The position numbers and the translations under genes are program-made. A stretch of 64,000 nucleotides of DNA from Smithella sp. (GTDB lineage: Bacteria > Desulfobacterota > Syntrophia > Syntrophales > Smithellaceae). Every line of letters begins with the position of its first letter. Within the stretch, counting starts at the first letter, position 1. The notes below the pieces were generated by a model. That model was not told where the DNA came from. It was given only the letters and a program-made list of their open reading frames with translations, and did not search any database. Shown in pieces: positions 24,819 to 34,087 of the stretch. Where the stretch lies: the NCBI GenBank assembly GCA_018056685.1, contig JAGPFC010000007.1, forward strand, positions 62,001 to 126,000, given 5' to 3'.

Positions 24819-25813
24819 TATTTTGTTGACATGAGCACGACAGCCTGTCTGCCTGAAGCGTGCAAGTTGTGATGAAGCAAAAGGGAAGACGGTTTTTCCC
24901 GCAGGGCGTAGGCTATACCAAACGCGGCAGCCGTGGAATGGATGCCACAACACGGAAGGTAATCATCGATCTCCCAGCCTTTTTGCTGCCAGAAATTCAT
25001 ATCTGGTTTTTGTACGCGAAATCCGGGAAGAAAAACCCGGTTTTTCCCCCGCGTTTCGCTGTTACGAAAAATCTCATCGGATAAAAAATTTTCGTTGTCC
25101 GGGAATGCTTCCGGCACCATCGATTGATCAGCAAAAGTCACGGCCAGAATATCGCCGATATTTCTTTGTTCATCCCGGCCCAGCAGAAGCCACGAGCTGC
25201 CTTCGCCCATCGGAAGCTTGCGGGAGTTTTTGCAACACAGATTCACCCTTTCGCGGTATTCTTCAACCGTCGGCGTAAAAATATCACAACCGCCGACCAG
25301 CGCCAGTTCGATCTGGCCGCTTTCCAGATAGGTTTGCGCCAGCCAGAGCGCCGTTTCGAATGATAACTCCTCGTGGGAAATGGTCAGCACGGTTCCCGTC
25401 ACGTCGCAAATCCGCGCCAAAACAAACGCGGCGGCATTACTGACCGAATTCGCAAACTGGTTGGGGCTGGGAAAACCGCCGCCGTGTTTGAATACTTCTG
25501 TGATGAACGGCATGATTTCATCAACATTGCCCAATCCCGTCGCCAGAAATATTCCTGTTTTTTTGCCCTTCAGATAATCGAGCGATACCTGCTGCAAACA
25601 GGCCAGGCCTCCGCACGCCACCATCTTGATGAATCTGCCTGCGCGACGCATCGGCTGTCCCATGATTTCATGAACCAGTCTGTCGGCATTCAATGGCAAT
25701 TCATGCTCTTCCCAGAGCGCGTTCCGGTTCGGCATCAGCGAGGGACCGATATAGCTCGCGGCAATGACCGGCATGGCCATTGCTGATTTATTTTGTCTAT
25801 TATCCATGTTCAT
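24818..25813 (-). CDS. Ketosynthase-like protein lacking the catalytic Cys
   Basis: A 331-residue protein of the beta-ketoacyl synthase N-terminal-like type found in aryl polyene/resorcinol loci. FATGLG-like IFLATGLGN and NSVSNAAAFVLAR match KS core segments, and the position of the nucleophile (LTISHEEL) aligns Glu149 with the Cys of the neighbouring KS. No HGTGT motif is present and the C-terminal half is short. It therefore probably acts as a chain-length-factor-like partner of the KS encoded just upstream (25911). The stop overlaps the start of the radical SAM gene. Confidence 0.75.
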   Translation of the reverse strand: MNMDNRQNKSAMAMPVIAASYIGPSLMPNRNALWEEHELPLNADRLVHEIMGQPMRRAGRFIKMVACGGLACLQQVSLDYLKGKKTGIFLATGLGNVDEIMPFITEVFKHGGGFPSPNQFANSVSNAAAFVLARICDVTGTVLTISHEELSFETALWLAQTYLESGQIELALVGGCDIFTPTVEEYRERVNLCCKNSRKLPMGEGSSWLLLGRDEQRNIGDILAVTFADQSMVPEAFPDNENFLSDEIFRNSETRGKNRVFLPGFRVQKPDMNFWQQKGWEIDDYLPCCGIHSTAAAFGIAYALREKPSSLLLHHNLHASGRQAVVLMSTK

Positions 25814-25840
25814 AGGTCATTGATTTCTGGATTCACCCTC

Positions 25841-25868
25841 AATACCCTAAAGGGCACTATGGGGGTAC
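25841..25868. repeat. Degenerate trace of the dispersed repeat core
   Basis: CCCTAAAGGGCACTATGGGG lies in the 97-base gap between two leftward ketosynthase-type genes and differs from the core CCTAAAGGTCACTATAGG of the copies at 20.2 and 61.8 kb by a few bases. The short CCCTAAAGGG is itself a palindrome. Confidence 0.45.
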
Positions 25869-25910
25869 TTCGCCCGCCAGAACCATGCGGGAATACCAGA
25901 GAAAAATCCT

Positions 25911-27071
25911 TTACTCCTTAATAATCAAATAACTGGTGCATGTGCCGCCGAAACCGAAAAAGGTAAACAGGTATGCTCCGTCACGTGCCTGCATATTTTC
26001 CTGCAAGGGTGCGAATCCGATTTCAGGATCGATTTCCGAAAAACCATAACTTCTCGGAATAAATCCTTCTTCACAACAGGCAAGCCACACGGCTGTTTCC
26101 ACCGCACCAGCCGCCCCCAGTGTATGTCCGACAGCGCCTTTAAGAGAAACGACTGGCGGAAGTTTTTCACCGAAAAGTTTGGCCAGACCACGGCCCTCGG
26201 AAAGATCATTGTCTCTGGTCCCCGTCCCATGCGCCTTGATCGCCGCGACATCATCAATCGTTACCTTTGCTGTCGTTAATGTCTGGTGAACAACTTCCCT
26301 GACGGTTATTCCGTCAACGCCTGCCGACGTCATACTTTTGATGTCGTTGTACAGATGCCCCCCGGTGAATCGGTATCTTGCAGAACAGGATTCATTCGCG
26401 TCGAGAATCACCACGCCGGCCCCCTCACCAATCTGCATTCCGGCCCGCTTCATGCAGAACGGCCGGCACTGATCGTAATCACAGAGAAGCAGACTGCCAA
26501 AACCATGCAAAGTCATATTCAGAAGAGGCTCAAATCCGACGATAATGGCACGCCGGAATTTTTTTCTTTTTAAAAGATCGGCGGCAACGACAAGGGCGTG
26601 TGAGCTGGAAACACAGGCCATGCTGAGTGTCAGCGCCATGCCCTTGATACCGTATTGACTGGCAATGACATCGGCCACTTCACCGGGGCCCCGGTTGCGG
26701 CAGGATATGGCCGGCGATTCCATGCCGGGATTTGCGGTAACCACTTCGGTGAATTCATATTCATTGCGGATGAAGAGACCGCCTGTTGTTCCCACAATTA
26801 AACAGGATTCTGCGATTTCTTCCGCGGAAAGATTACCTCTTAGGAACGCTTCCTGAAGAGCACTCTCCAGCATAGCCATCGATTTTTCCAGAGGATTGCC
26901 CTGAGGGGAAACTTCAAACGCCTTAAAATCCCTGCTGGTCAAATGAGACGACCTGCCGGCCTTCGCGGGCGAAACATTTCCGGTTATCAACTGGCGCGCC
27001 GATTCGTCGGCGCTCCAGCCGAGGGTTGTCACCGCACCCCATCCGCGAAGGTAAACATCTCCAGGGTTCAT
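25911..27071 (-). CDS. Beta-ketoacyl-ACP synthase II type, catalytic
   Basis: A 386-residue FabF-like condensing enzyme. The catalytic triad is intact: Cys153 in SMACVSSS, His in KAHGTGT (near 285) and His in KGAVGHTLGAAG (near 320). It elongates ACP-bound chains with malonyl-ACP by decarboxylative condensation. The start overlaps the ACP stop (ATGA at 27071-27068), so ACP and KS are translationally coupled. Together with the Cys-less protein downstream it forms a KS/CLF-like pair. Confidence 0.88.
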   Translation of the reverse strand: MNPGDVYLRGWGAVTTLGWSADESARQLITGNVSPAKAGRSSHLTSRDFKAFEVSPQGNPLEKSMAMLESALQEAFLRGNLSAEEIAESCLIVGTTGGLFIRNEYEFTEVVTANPGMESPAISCRNRGPGEVADVIASQYGIKGMALTLSMACVSSSHALVVAADLLKRKKFRRAIIVGFEPLLNMTLHGFGSLLLCDYDQCRPFCMKRAGMQIGEGAGVVILDANESCSARYRFTGGHLYNDIKSMTSAGVDGITVREVVHQTLTTAKVTIDDVAAIKAHGTGTRDNDLSEGRGLAKLFGEKLPPVVSLKGAVGHTLGAAGAVETAVWLACCEEGFIPRSYGFSEIDPEIGFAPLQENMQARDGAYLFTFFGFGGTCTSYLIIKE

Positions 27072-27379
27072 CGTTTGACCTTTGGCGCTTCGATGATAAA
27101 ATCGGCCAGTGAATCGAACGACTTCATGGCCTTGGCCGCCGTCGAAGCGTTCTTCAATTCCACGCCGAATTCGTATCGTATTTCCATGGCAATTTCCATG
27201 GCATCAAGACTATCCAGTATCAGAGGACCGGGCCCGCCGATGAAGGGAACATCGGTAGGCACATCCTCCGGTCTCACATCCGTGATTTCGCAGGCCCTGA
27301 TAATCAATTCCTTGAGTTTGAAAATCAATTCCTCCTTCGAGGATACATTCAATTCCTTCAATTTCTGATTTACATCCAT
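27068..27379 (-). CDS. Acyl carrier protein 1
   Basis: A 103-residue acidic protein with the phosphopantetheine attachment motif LDSLDAMEI (Ser57). The first 20 residues are an extra N-terminal helix compared with FAS ACPs, and there is a PFIGGPGPLILDSL insertion typical of ACPs in aryl polyene/resorcinol loci. GGAGAG precedes the ATG. The gene overlaps the ABC permease stop by 10 bases and the KS start by 4. It is the likely carrier for the KS at 25911. Confidence 0.88.
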   Translation of the reverse strand: MDVNQKLKELNVSSKEELIFKLKELIIRACEITDVRPEDVPTDVPFIGGPGPLILDSLDAMEIAMEIRYEFGVELKNASTAAKAMKSFDSLADFIIEAPKVKR

Positions 27380-28491
27380 TTAACTCTCCTTCCCGCTATA
27401 TAAAAACAGGCCAGCGCAAAAAGCGATAGCACGGCCAGTTTAGGCAATATGGTGCCGAATTCCGCGTTACGCAAAAACACATCCAGGTAGGATTGATGCG
27501 CCCAGAATATCGGCGATATCATCGCAATTTTCTGCATCGTATGAGACATGACAAAGTATGGCACCATAATGCCGCCCAACACACCCATCAGGATGGCACC
27601 TGTTGCCGCCAGTGTTGACGTCTGCTCCAGCGTTTTGGCCAGCGTCGCAATCAATACACCGAAACCGGTTGTGGCAGCCGCAACAACCAGTGTGATCGGA
27701 ATGACATGCCAGGGATGGGTTCCCGTTTGAAAAGGCGTATTGATCATATACGGCGCGATAAAAACGCCGACGAACAGCATTAAGAGAAACTGGATGATAT
27801 TGATGATGTAATAAGGAATGATTTTGCCCAGGGCAATTACGTTGGGGCTTACCGAGTATGTAAAAAGACGCTGCAGGGTTCCGTCATTTTTTTCCTTGAG
27901 AAAACCGATGGACATGGGGATGGCAATGAAAAACATCGCGAAGATCGCGTACGCCGGTACCGCCAGCTGGATGGGACTGGGAACATCCATGTCTTTTTTT
28001 GTTTTTTCAATGATGAGGTTGGCCACAATGGCATCAATGTTTTCTATGCCCATGGCCACTTCCACGGTCAGGCTGGTCATCAGTGAACGGACGGCTACCT
28101 TGTACCCTGTGTCAAATACGGGGTCGAAATAAATTTCGACAGGACTGGTTCCTTCTTCAAAGCCCCTGGGGATTACAACCAGTACCTGTGCTTTGCCCTG
28201 TTCAAAAATACGGTCTTTATCCGTACCGGATGGCAGTTCGACCCGTTTAATCAATTTATTCGACGCGATTTTTTGCTCAAGCAGGTTCGCTTTTGGCGTT
28301 TTGCCTGCGTTCTCAATCATCGTAGGGATTTGCTTTTCATATATTTTATCGGCGTAAACCCCTTTATACGCCAGCGTCATGAAAAAGATCAGGGCCAGCG
28401 GCATCAGGAAAAGCAGCAGGATCGTCTGCTTGTCCCGAAGCATGATGAGCATTTCTTTTTTCACGATTTCGAACAGCTGTCTTTTAATCAT
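27370..28491 (-). CDS. ABC-2 type exporter permease
   Basis: A 373-residue membrane protein with one N-terminal helix (about 20-42), a large extracytoplasmic loop (about 45-175) and five C-terminal helices. The layout matches ABC-2 permeases of the YhhJ/NodJ group. IFAMFFIAIPMSIGFLKEKNDGTLQRL is the typical region before the second helix. It overlaps the ATPase gene by 8 bases. It probably exports a lipid or small molecule made by this locus. Confidence 0.87.
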   Translation of the reverse strand: MIKRQLFEIVKKEMLIMLRDKQTILLLFLMPLALIFFMTLAYKGVYADKIYEKQIPTMIENAGKTPKANLLEQKIASNKLIKRVELPSGTDKDRIFEQGKAQVLVVIPRGFEEGTSPVEIYFDPVFDTGYKVAVRSLMTSLTVEVAMGIENIDAIVANLIIEKTKKDMDVPSPIQLAVPAYAIFAMFFIAIPMSIGFLKEKNDGTLQRLFTYSVSPNVIALGKIIPYYIINIIQFLLMLFVGVFIAPYMINTPFQTGTHPWHVIPITLVVAAATTGFGVLIATLAKTLEQTSTLAATGAILMGVLGGIMVPYFVMSHTMQKIAMISPIFWAHQSYLDVFLRNAEFGTILPKLAVLSLFALACFYIAGRRVKWM

Positions 28492-29224
28492 CGCGCAGTC
28501 CCCGACCCGTTTTTTCCAGGAAGAATTTTTCCAGATTGTCTATCGCGGACATCGGCCCGTCGAAAATAATTTCACCCTTGTCCAGCAGCGTCACGCTCGA
28601 GCACAGGCGCGCGGCCTCTTCCATCATATGCGTCGATAACAAAATCGTCATCCCCGATGCATGAAGATGGCTTAGCGTTTCGTAAATATGATTGCGGGTT
28701 TGCGGATCGACACCCACCGTCGGTTCATCCAGGAGCAGCAGTTTCGGCGAATGCAGCAGCGCCACGGCGAGATTGAGGCGTCGTTGCATCCCTCCTGAAT
28801 ACGTGGAAACAATTTTTTGGGCGTGATCGGTAAGGCCTGTCTGAGCCAGCACGGCATCCGATCTTGCCGCGATTTGTGCTTCGGAAAGATTCGCCATCAC
28901 ACCGAAGAAGTGCAGATTTTCGAGAGCGGTAAGAGACATGTAAAGCGAAATGGCCTGGGGTGCGCAACCGATGGATATCAGAGCCTTGTTATCGGGCATC
29001 TTGTTTCCCAGCACAAATACTTCGCCCGAATACCCTCTTAAAACCCCGGTGATGATTTTCATCAGCGTGGTCTTGCCGGCGCCGTTGGGCCCCAAAAGCG
29101 CATGAATTTTCCCCTGCTCGATGGACATAGAAAAATGATGCAGAGCATACCCGGTTCCTCCTGCCAATTTGTCAGCGGATGAATGATAAGAAAAAGATAT
29201 TTGGGAAATGTCCAGAGCCTTCAT
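28484..29224 (-). CDS. ABC transporter ATPase
   Basis: A 246-residue cytoplasmic ATPase with Walker [10 protein letters not shown] (near 43), signature YSGGMQRRL, Walker [14 protein letters not shown] and a switch His in LLSTHMME. The VGVDP variant is common in ABC-2 exporters. It overlaps the permease by 8 bases and the BtrH-like gene by 4, so all three are coupled. Confidence 0.92.
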   Translation of the reverse strand: MKALDISQISFSYHSSADKLAGGTGYALHHFSMSIEQGKIHALLGPNGAGKTTLMKIITGVLRGYSGEVFVLGNKMPDNKALISIGCAPQAISLYMSLTALENLHFFGVMANLSEAQIAARSDAVLAQTGLTDHAQKIVSTYSGGMQRRLNLAVALLHSPKLLLLDEPTVGVDPQTRNHIYETLSHLHASGMTILLSTHMMEEAARLCSSVTLLDKGEIIFDGPMSAIDNLEKFFLEKTGRGLRDD

Positions 29225-30264
29225 GATTTCAATTTAGGAATAACATCCCGTAAATTCTTAAAAAGTTCCTCTTCTCTTCCCGCACAGATCAGCATCAATC
29301 CGCCCGCTGTATCAAAGGTCTCTTCGCGCTTTGATTTTCGTTGTTTAATGATGCGTGACGAAACCACGGCAAATTCACGCCAGATATCGCCGATGGCCGT
29401 CATCTCGTTGGATAATTCATGAAGCTCCTGAGAACCGAATAAGTCCCCCGCTTCCTGCAGAAAGGCTGCGAACATGTAGCGGAATCCCGCGCCGCCGGTG
29501 CCCATTTCTTCCTGCATGCGCAAGATATGAGCAAGTTGCCGGCAGGCTTCAACATAACCAAGTTTTTCCGGCCATTTAATAACCTTTCGGGCGACATAAC
29601 GCATTCCCTTGATGCCGAAAAGCGGTATGGGAATTTTAAGCATCTGATTGCAGGAATCCGTCATGCCGGTAATGCAGGCCTTGCGAATATCAGGGTTGGG
29701 CGGAACGGATAATGGATAATACATCAGACCGCGTGGTTCCAGGGGTCCTTTTGCGAAACGCGCTCTTTCCATCTCGAAAGCCGAGCAGTCCGTCGTGTAT
29801 TCCAGCAGGGCCGGATCGCTGATGCGGAAACCGTTTTCATTTTCATACAAAACGATAAAATTGTGTCCGTTAAAATTAAAGCGGTAGCGTCTGGGAAAGA
29901 AGGAAAGCCAGTACACATTGGTAGTCACCCCGACAATCTGACCGGTCCGTATAACGCGGCGCAGTTCATCCATGCCTTTTTGAGGACTGCGAAAACGTTT
30001 TCTAAAAATCTTTGCATCCAGTCTTTTGGCGGCTTTTTTAAAAACCAGTCCCGGGATCGACCTGAACGTGGTTATGGGCAACCCTGTCCATTTGATAAAC
30101 GGCAGATGGCCGAAGAAAATACCGCTGCCAATGCCGAAAATCATCGGTTCGGAGATATCAAGCCCCTTATCGCGAAACAAGGCCGATGAAACCCCCGTCT
30201 CACAATGCGCGGCTGTACCGTGGATATACTTCCTGCCATCGGCTAAAGTTTCTTCAGTCGTCAT
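29221..30264 (-). CDS. BtrH N-terminal/DUF4872-like protein
   Basis: A 347-residue protein. The N-terminal half resembles the BtrH cysteine-dependent acyltransferase fold (HGTAAHCETGVSSAL with candidate Cys21, then FGIGSGIFFG, and later FNGHNFIVLYE with a candidate His). The C-terminal half (about 210-345) matches the DUF4872 helical region. BtrH transfers an acyl group from an ACP to an amine in butirosin biosynthesis. Homologues accompany ABC exporters in aryl polyene/resorcinol loci. Here it may unload an acyl chain from ACP onto an acceptor; the acceptor is unknown. Confidence 0.75.
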   Translation of the reverse strand: MTTEETLADGRKYIHGTAAHCETGVSSALFRDKGLDISEPMIFGIGSGIFFGHLPFIKWTGLPITTFRSIPGLVFKKAAKRLDAKIFRKRFRSPQKGMDELRRVIRTGQIVGVTTNVYWLSFFPRRYRFNFNGHNFIVLYENENGFRISDPALLEYTTDCSAFEMERARFAKGPLEPRGLMYYPLSVPPNPDIRKACITGMTDSCNQMLKIPIPLFGIKGMRYVARKVIKWPEKLGYVEACRQLAHILRMQEEMGTGGAGFRYMFAAFLQEAGDLFGSQELHELSNEMTAIGDIWREFAVVSSRIIKQRKSKREETFDTAGGLMLICAGREEELFKNLRDVIPKLKS

Positions 30265-30273
30265 GAATAGTCA

Positions 30274-30690
30274 TTACCTTTCTCTTGGATTTTGGGGAAC
30301 GGTTTTCAGCTCTTCCGTTGTAACCGCGAGGGCTTTGGCATAAGCTTCCAGAATGGAAGGCTTGAGCCTGGCAAATATCTCCGGGCGCAAATGCCGCTTG
30401 ACGCGGAATGAGGCAATGCCCGCCGTCTTGCCCAGCAATTGCGGTATCATCTGCCGCAGTTCCATATAATAAGCGAGCGGACTTTTTTTGCCGGCAAGCA
30501 CCTCTTTTCTGGTTTCTTCCAGTTTGTTGAGATATTCACTATAGGCAAGGCCGTTGATTAATTCATCCACATCCCAGCCCTTGCTGGGCACCATGACATA
30601 TTTTCCCTGTTCATCAACAGCGTAGTTTCCCTTTTTTATTCCCTGAGAATAATCAAATACATCGTCCTGGGGAACATCATTCACTTTCAT
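30274..30690 (-). CDS. Small conserved-context protein of unknown function
   Basis: About 138 residues with no recognised domain, signal peptide or membrane span. It is rich in charged helices (LEETRKEVLAG, LRQMIPQLLG). The ATG at 30690 is preferred because AGGAG lies 6 bases upstream; an in-frame start at 30708 lacks this. It is 9 bases before the BtrH-like gene. A decayed copy of its middle part is found in the remnant at 30807-30970, so it was once duplicated. Confidence 0.6.
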   Translation of the reverse strand: MKVNDVPQDDVFDYSQGIKKGNYAVDEQGKYVMVPSKGWDVDELINGLAYSEYLNKLEETRKEVLAGKKSPLAYYMELRQMIPQLLGKTAGIASFRVKRHLRPEIFARLKPSILEAYAKALAVTTEELKTVPQNPRER

Positions 30691-30806
30691 GGATAACTCC
30701 TGCCTCATTTGATTATCAATTTATATTTTTCTTATACTAAAATCGGCAAAGCTCAAAGTTTTTTTTGATTTGTTCGTGCTCATCGATATGATTGATTTTT
30801 TCCGAC

Positions 30807-30970
30807 TAAAAACGCCTCGAAGGGATGACATTCGAAGGGATGCTGACGGGCCAAATCCGCCGAGTCTTTCGCATAGGCGTGCACCGATTATCATCTGCCG
30901 CTCCATTTGATAAGCCAGCGGTTTCTCCCCGGCAAACACCGCCTGTCTGGTTTTTTCCACAAGGTATCGT
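30807..30970 (-). pseudogene. Chimeric remnant of two locus genes
   Basis: Bases 30807-30890 are clearly similar to 33225-33310, the 3' end of the LpxL-like acyltransferase gene (shared runs such as CATTCGAAGGGATGCTG). Bases 30891-30965 are similar to 30430-30520, the middle of the small unknown gene (shared ATCATCTGCCGC and CTGGTTT). The two pieces are joined directly near 30890 and are frame-disrupted. The remnant fills most of the 358-base gap between the small gene and kup and records an old duplication and deletion. Confidence 0.7.
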
Positions 30971-31048
30971 TATTATAAAATCGGATTACCGGGGAAATAA
31001 ACTTCTCTGTTTAAAAGGTCCGGAATTATTTCAGCAGGAATCAAAAGA

Positions 31049-32980
31049 TTACAATTCTATTTGTGTACCAAGTTCAACAACTCTGTTGGGCGGAATTCCA
31101 AAATAAACGGTGGGATTCCCTGCATTTCTGGACATAAACGCAAACAGTGCTTTGCGCCAGCGCATCATTTTTGACTTTCCTCCGGTAAGAAGAGTTTCCC
31201 TGCCCAGGTAATATGTTGTGGCCATCGGATCAGTAACCAGTCCATGTTGAGCGACGATTTTCATAATTTGCGGCACATTCGGTTTCTGCATAAAACCATA
31301 GAATGCCTCAACACGGTAAAACCCCTGACCCAAATCTGTAATGTTGATTCTCTCGCCCGCGGGTATGATTGGGGTGTCTTTGGACATAATAGAAAGGAGA
31401 ACAACCTGTTCATGCAATACATGATTGTGTTTAACGTGATGCAGCAGTGTCGGGGGTGTTCCCACAGGAGATAGCGTCATAAAGACGGCTGTGCCGGGCA
31501 CCCGGGGCATGTGATGCGTGGGTAATTCGGAAAGAAAACTTTCCAGTGGAAATCTTGCGCCGATCAAATTTCTGTAAAGTTCTTCCCGCCCTTTTTTCCA
31601 GGTTGTCATGGCCAGTGCTATCACCGCCGCAACAAATAGAGGGAACCATCCTCCATCGGCAATTTTGAAGGTATTGCCGGCGACATAGGCAATATCAAAA
31701 ATAACGAATACTCCGACCAGGGGGACAACTTTCCACAGAGACCACCGTCGATAATGGCTTAAAACAAGAAAATAGAGAACGGATGTGATGATCATGGTTC
31801 CGGTGACGGCAATGCCATAGGCACCGGCCAGTGCTTCTGATCGTTGGAAACCAATGACCACCATGATACAGGCAATCATCAGGGTATAATTGACAAACGG
31901 AATGTAAATCTGCCCCTGCATCTCGCTTGATGTGTGAACAATCCGGACCCGCGGACACAAGCCCAGTTGCACGGCCTGTTGCGTCAGAGAAAAGGCCCCG
32001 GATATCAGCGCCTGAGATGCGATGATGGTGGCAACCGTCGAAAGTCCGATCATGGGATACAGCAATACGTCCGGCACAATATTATAAAAAGGATTGACAT
32101 TCATTTCGGGGTGCGCGAGCAGCAGGGCCCCCTGCCCGAAATAATTGCACAGCAGTGCGGGAAAAACAAATGAAAACCAGGATAGACGAATGGCATTTCT
32201 GCCGAAATGTCCCAGATCGGCATAGAGGGCTTCGCAACCGGTAATGCAAAGCACAACGGATCCGAGCACAACAATGCCGTGAATACCGTTATTCATAAAA
32301 AACGTAAAAGCATAGACCGGATTAAAAGCAACCAACACGGCAGGTGCGCGCATAATCTGGATGATGCCGAAAATCCCGATAGACACAAACCAGAACGTCA
32401 TGACAGGAGCGAATAATTTCCCGATATGGGCTGTGCCCTTTCGCTGAAAGGAAAACAGCATAATCAGCACAACGCATGTCAACGGCAGGATGAAAGGTGT
32501 TGCCGCTTTGGTGGCGACCTCCAATCCTTCAATCGCGGAAAGAACCGATATGGCTGGCGTGATTACGCCGTCTCCATAAAGAAGCCCAGCGCCCAGAATT
32601 CCGGCAAACAAAAGAACCGCTTGAATAAGCCGGGACAGACTTTTGTCAGTCGTATTCAAAAGACTGACCAGGGCAAAGATGCCGCCCTCACCGCGATTAT
32701 CGGCCCGAAGGATAAATGTTAAATACTTGATGCTAACAACAACAGTGATCGACCAGAAGATGAGGGAAAGAACGCCCAGGATATTTATCGTGCTGGGAAC
32801 AATGGCATGTTTGCCGTGAAAGCACGCTTTGATGGCATACAGAGGGCTGGTTCCAATATCGCCAAAAACAACGCCGATAGACGCGATGGCCAGAAAAATG
32901 ATTTTTTTATTGAGCCAGGGGATTGGAAATTCCCCTTTGGATTCACCGGATGATTCACTTTCAGACTTTGATAATGACAT
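31049..32980 (-). CDS. kup: Kup-type potassium uptake protein
   Basis: A 643-residue K+/H+ symporter of the KUP/HAK family. The N-terminal GVVFGDIGTSPLYAIKACF is the family hallmark. About twelve membrane segments follow (up to residue 450), then a C-terminal cytoplasmic domain of about 170 residues. The length is normal. GGAGG lies 6 bases before ATG. A c-di-AMP riboswitch precedes it, giving independent control from the biosynthetic genes around it. It interrupts the otherwise lipid-related gene order. Confidence 0.93.
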   Translation of the reverse strand: MSLSKSESESSGESKGEFPIPWLNKKIIFLAIASIGVVFGDIGTSPLYAIKACFHGKHAIVPSTINILGVLSLIFWSITVVVSIKYLTFILRADNRGEGGIFALVSLLNTTDKSLSRLIQAVLLFAGILGAGLLYGDGVITPAISVLSAIEGLEVATKAATPFILPLTCVVLIMLFSFQRKGTAHIGKLFAPVMTFWFVSIGIFGIIQIMRAPAVLVAFNPVYAFTFFMNNGIHGIVVLGSVVLCITGCEALYADLGHFGRNAIRLSWFSFVFPALLCNYFGQGALLLAHPEMNVNPFYNIVPDVLLYPMIGLSTVATIIASQALISGAFSLTQQAVQLGLCPRVRIVHTSSEMQGQIYIPFVNYTLMIACIMVVIGFQRSEALAGAYGIAVTGTMIITSVLYFLVLSHYRRWSLWKVVPLVGVFVIFDIAYVAGNTFKIADGGWFPLFVAAVIALAMTTWKKGREELYRNLIGARFPLESFLSELPTHHMPRVPGTAVFMTLSPVGTPPTLLHHVKHNHVLHEQVVLLSIMSKDTPIIPAGERINITDLGQGFYRVEAFYGFMQKPNVPQIMKIVAQHGLVTDPMATTYYLGRETLLTGGKSKMMRWRKALFAFMSRNAGNPTVYFGIPPNRVVELGTQIEL

Positions 32981-33002
32981 AAAAAACCTCCGAAGTTTGT
33001 CC

Positions 33003-33145
33003 AGGGGAGAATAATCATCCCGGACGCCTCCGGTTGGTTCTCCTCATCGAAGCCTACGAAGTTAGCTGAAGGGCTCGGGCCGAAAAGGTTACCCTACGCT
33101 CAAGCGATACGCCCCAAAAAATTGGTTCCTCCGTTCCTGAAATAC
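33003..33145 (-). promoter_or_regulatory. ydaO-type c-di-AMP riboswitch leader of kup
   Basis: The leftward leader of kup carries the conserved blocks of the ydaO-yuaA class in order: GAGGAACCAAT then TTTTTTGGGGCGTATC (complement of 33104-33132), AGGGTAACC (33087-33095), GGCCCGAGCCC, CAGCTAAC (33061-33068) and TTCGTAGGC (33052-33060). The class binds c-di-AMP and usually turns off K+ uptake or cell-wall genes when the ligand is high. The ribosome-binding site GGAGG lies 3' of the aptamer within a region that could be sequestered. Family assignment is by motif recognition without a covariance search. Confidence 0.85.
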
Positions 33146-33193
33146 AGGATTAAGCATATTTGTGATTGTAATTAAATCATCTTTGAGAGCTTG

Positions 33194-34087
33194 TCAATCA
33201 TTTGATTTTATGTAAATTTTTCTACCTAAAAACGGCTCGAAATGATGCCATTCGAAGGGATGCTGGCGGGCAAATCCCGCAAGATCGTTCGCGTAAGCCT
33301 GCGCTGATTCCTGCACCGCCTTTTTTCTATCCGCTCGCGTGGCGGCTATAACCTTTCTGCCCGGCGAAACCTTGATGTGATATTTGCCGATTTTTTCCTG
33401 ATACACAAAAAAAGTCATGAGCGGCGCGCCGGTCATCAGAGCAAACAGATGCGGCGTGTCGGGCAGATGAACTTCATGACCTAAAAAATCCACAGTGACA
33501 AAAGTCTGCTCACCCCACAGGCGGTCGCCGGTCATGGAGACAATGCCGCCTTCGCGCAGGAAATTAATTCCTTCAATCAAGGCGAAGGGAGATTTTTCAT
33601 CCTCCGTGGTTACCACTACCCGGACGCCGCTTTGTGCCAGAATCTGTTTCTGAATATGTTCGATCTGTTCTTTGTGTTTGGCGCCCAGATAAAGCATGAT
33701 CGGCAGGCCTTTTTTATTGAGCGTCCGCGCGGCCAGCTCCCAGTTGCCGATGTGTGACATCAGTAAGATAGCGCCCGTCTTTTTCTGCACCGCCTCTTCC
33801 AGATATTCCCAGCCTTCCTTGATATATTCGATATCGTTTTCGTCGAAGCGGATGAAGCGGTGGATATAGACATCGGTGAATTTATGATACTGACGCCACG
33901 CGCACCAGAGATGATAAAAAAACCAATGCTGGGGAAACAGCGTGCGGTAGAACTCAAAACTGTTGGCGACACGCACCGGGAAAAGAAAAAAGTAACCCGT
34001 CGCCACAAACCAGGAAAAAATCCGAAAAAACCACAACCCCAGCCATCGGGTCATAAAGAGCAGTATTTGATAGGGCAGTTTCGTCAT
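33194..34087 (-). CDS. LpxL/HtrB-like lipid acyltransferase
   Basis: About 297 residues. One N-terminal hydrophobic segment anchors the protein at the inner membrane. The acyltransferase region has MSHIGNWELAAR (H-x4-E type catalytic motif, near 115) and later TGDRLWGEQ. The fold matches lysophospholipid/lipid A secondary acyltransferases, which use acyl-ACP donors. The ATG at 34087 overlaps the stop of the MMPL gene (TAATG), showing coupling. In aryl polyene loci such enzymes attach the chain to a lipid anchor. A decayed copy of its C-terminal end survives at 30807-30890. Confidence 0.82.
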   Translation of the reverse strand: MTKLPYQILLFMTRWLGLWFFRIFSWFVATGYFFLFPVRVANSFEFYRTLFPQHWFFYHLWCAWRQYHKFTDVYIHRFIRFDENDIEYIKEGWEYLEEAVQKKTGAILLMSHIGNWELAARTLNKKGLPIMLYLGAKHKEQIEHIQKQILAQSGVRVVVTTEDEKSPFALIEGINFLREGGIVSMTGDRLWGEQTFVTVDFLGHEVHLPDTPHLFALMTGAPLMTFFVYQEKIGKYHIKVSPGRKVIAATRADRKKAVQESAQAYANDLAGFARQHPFEWHHFEPFLGRKIYIKSND

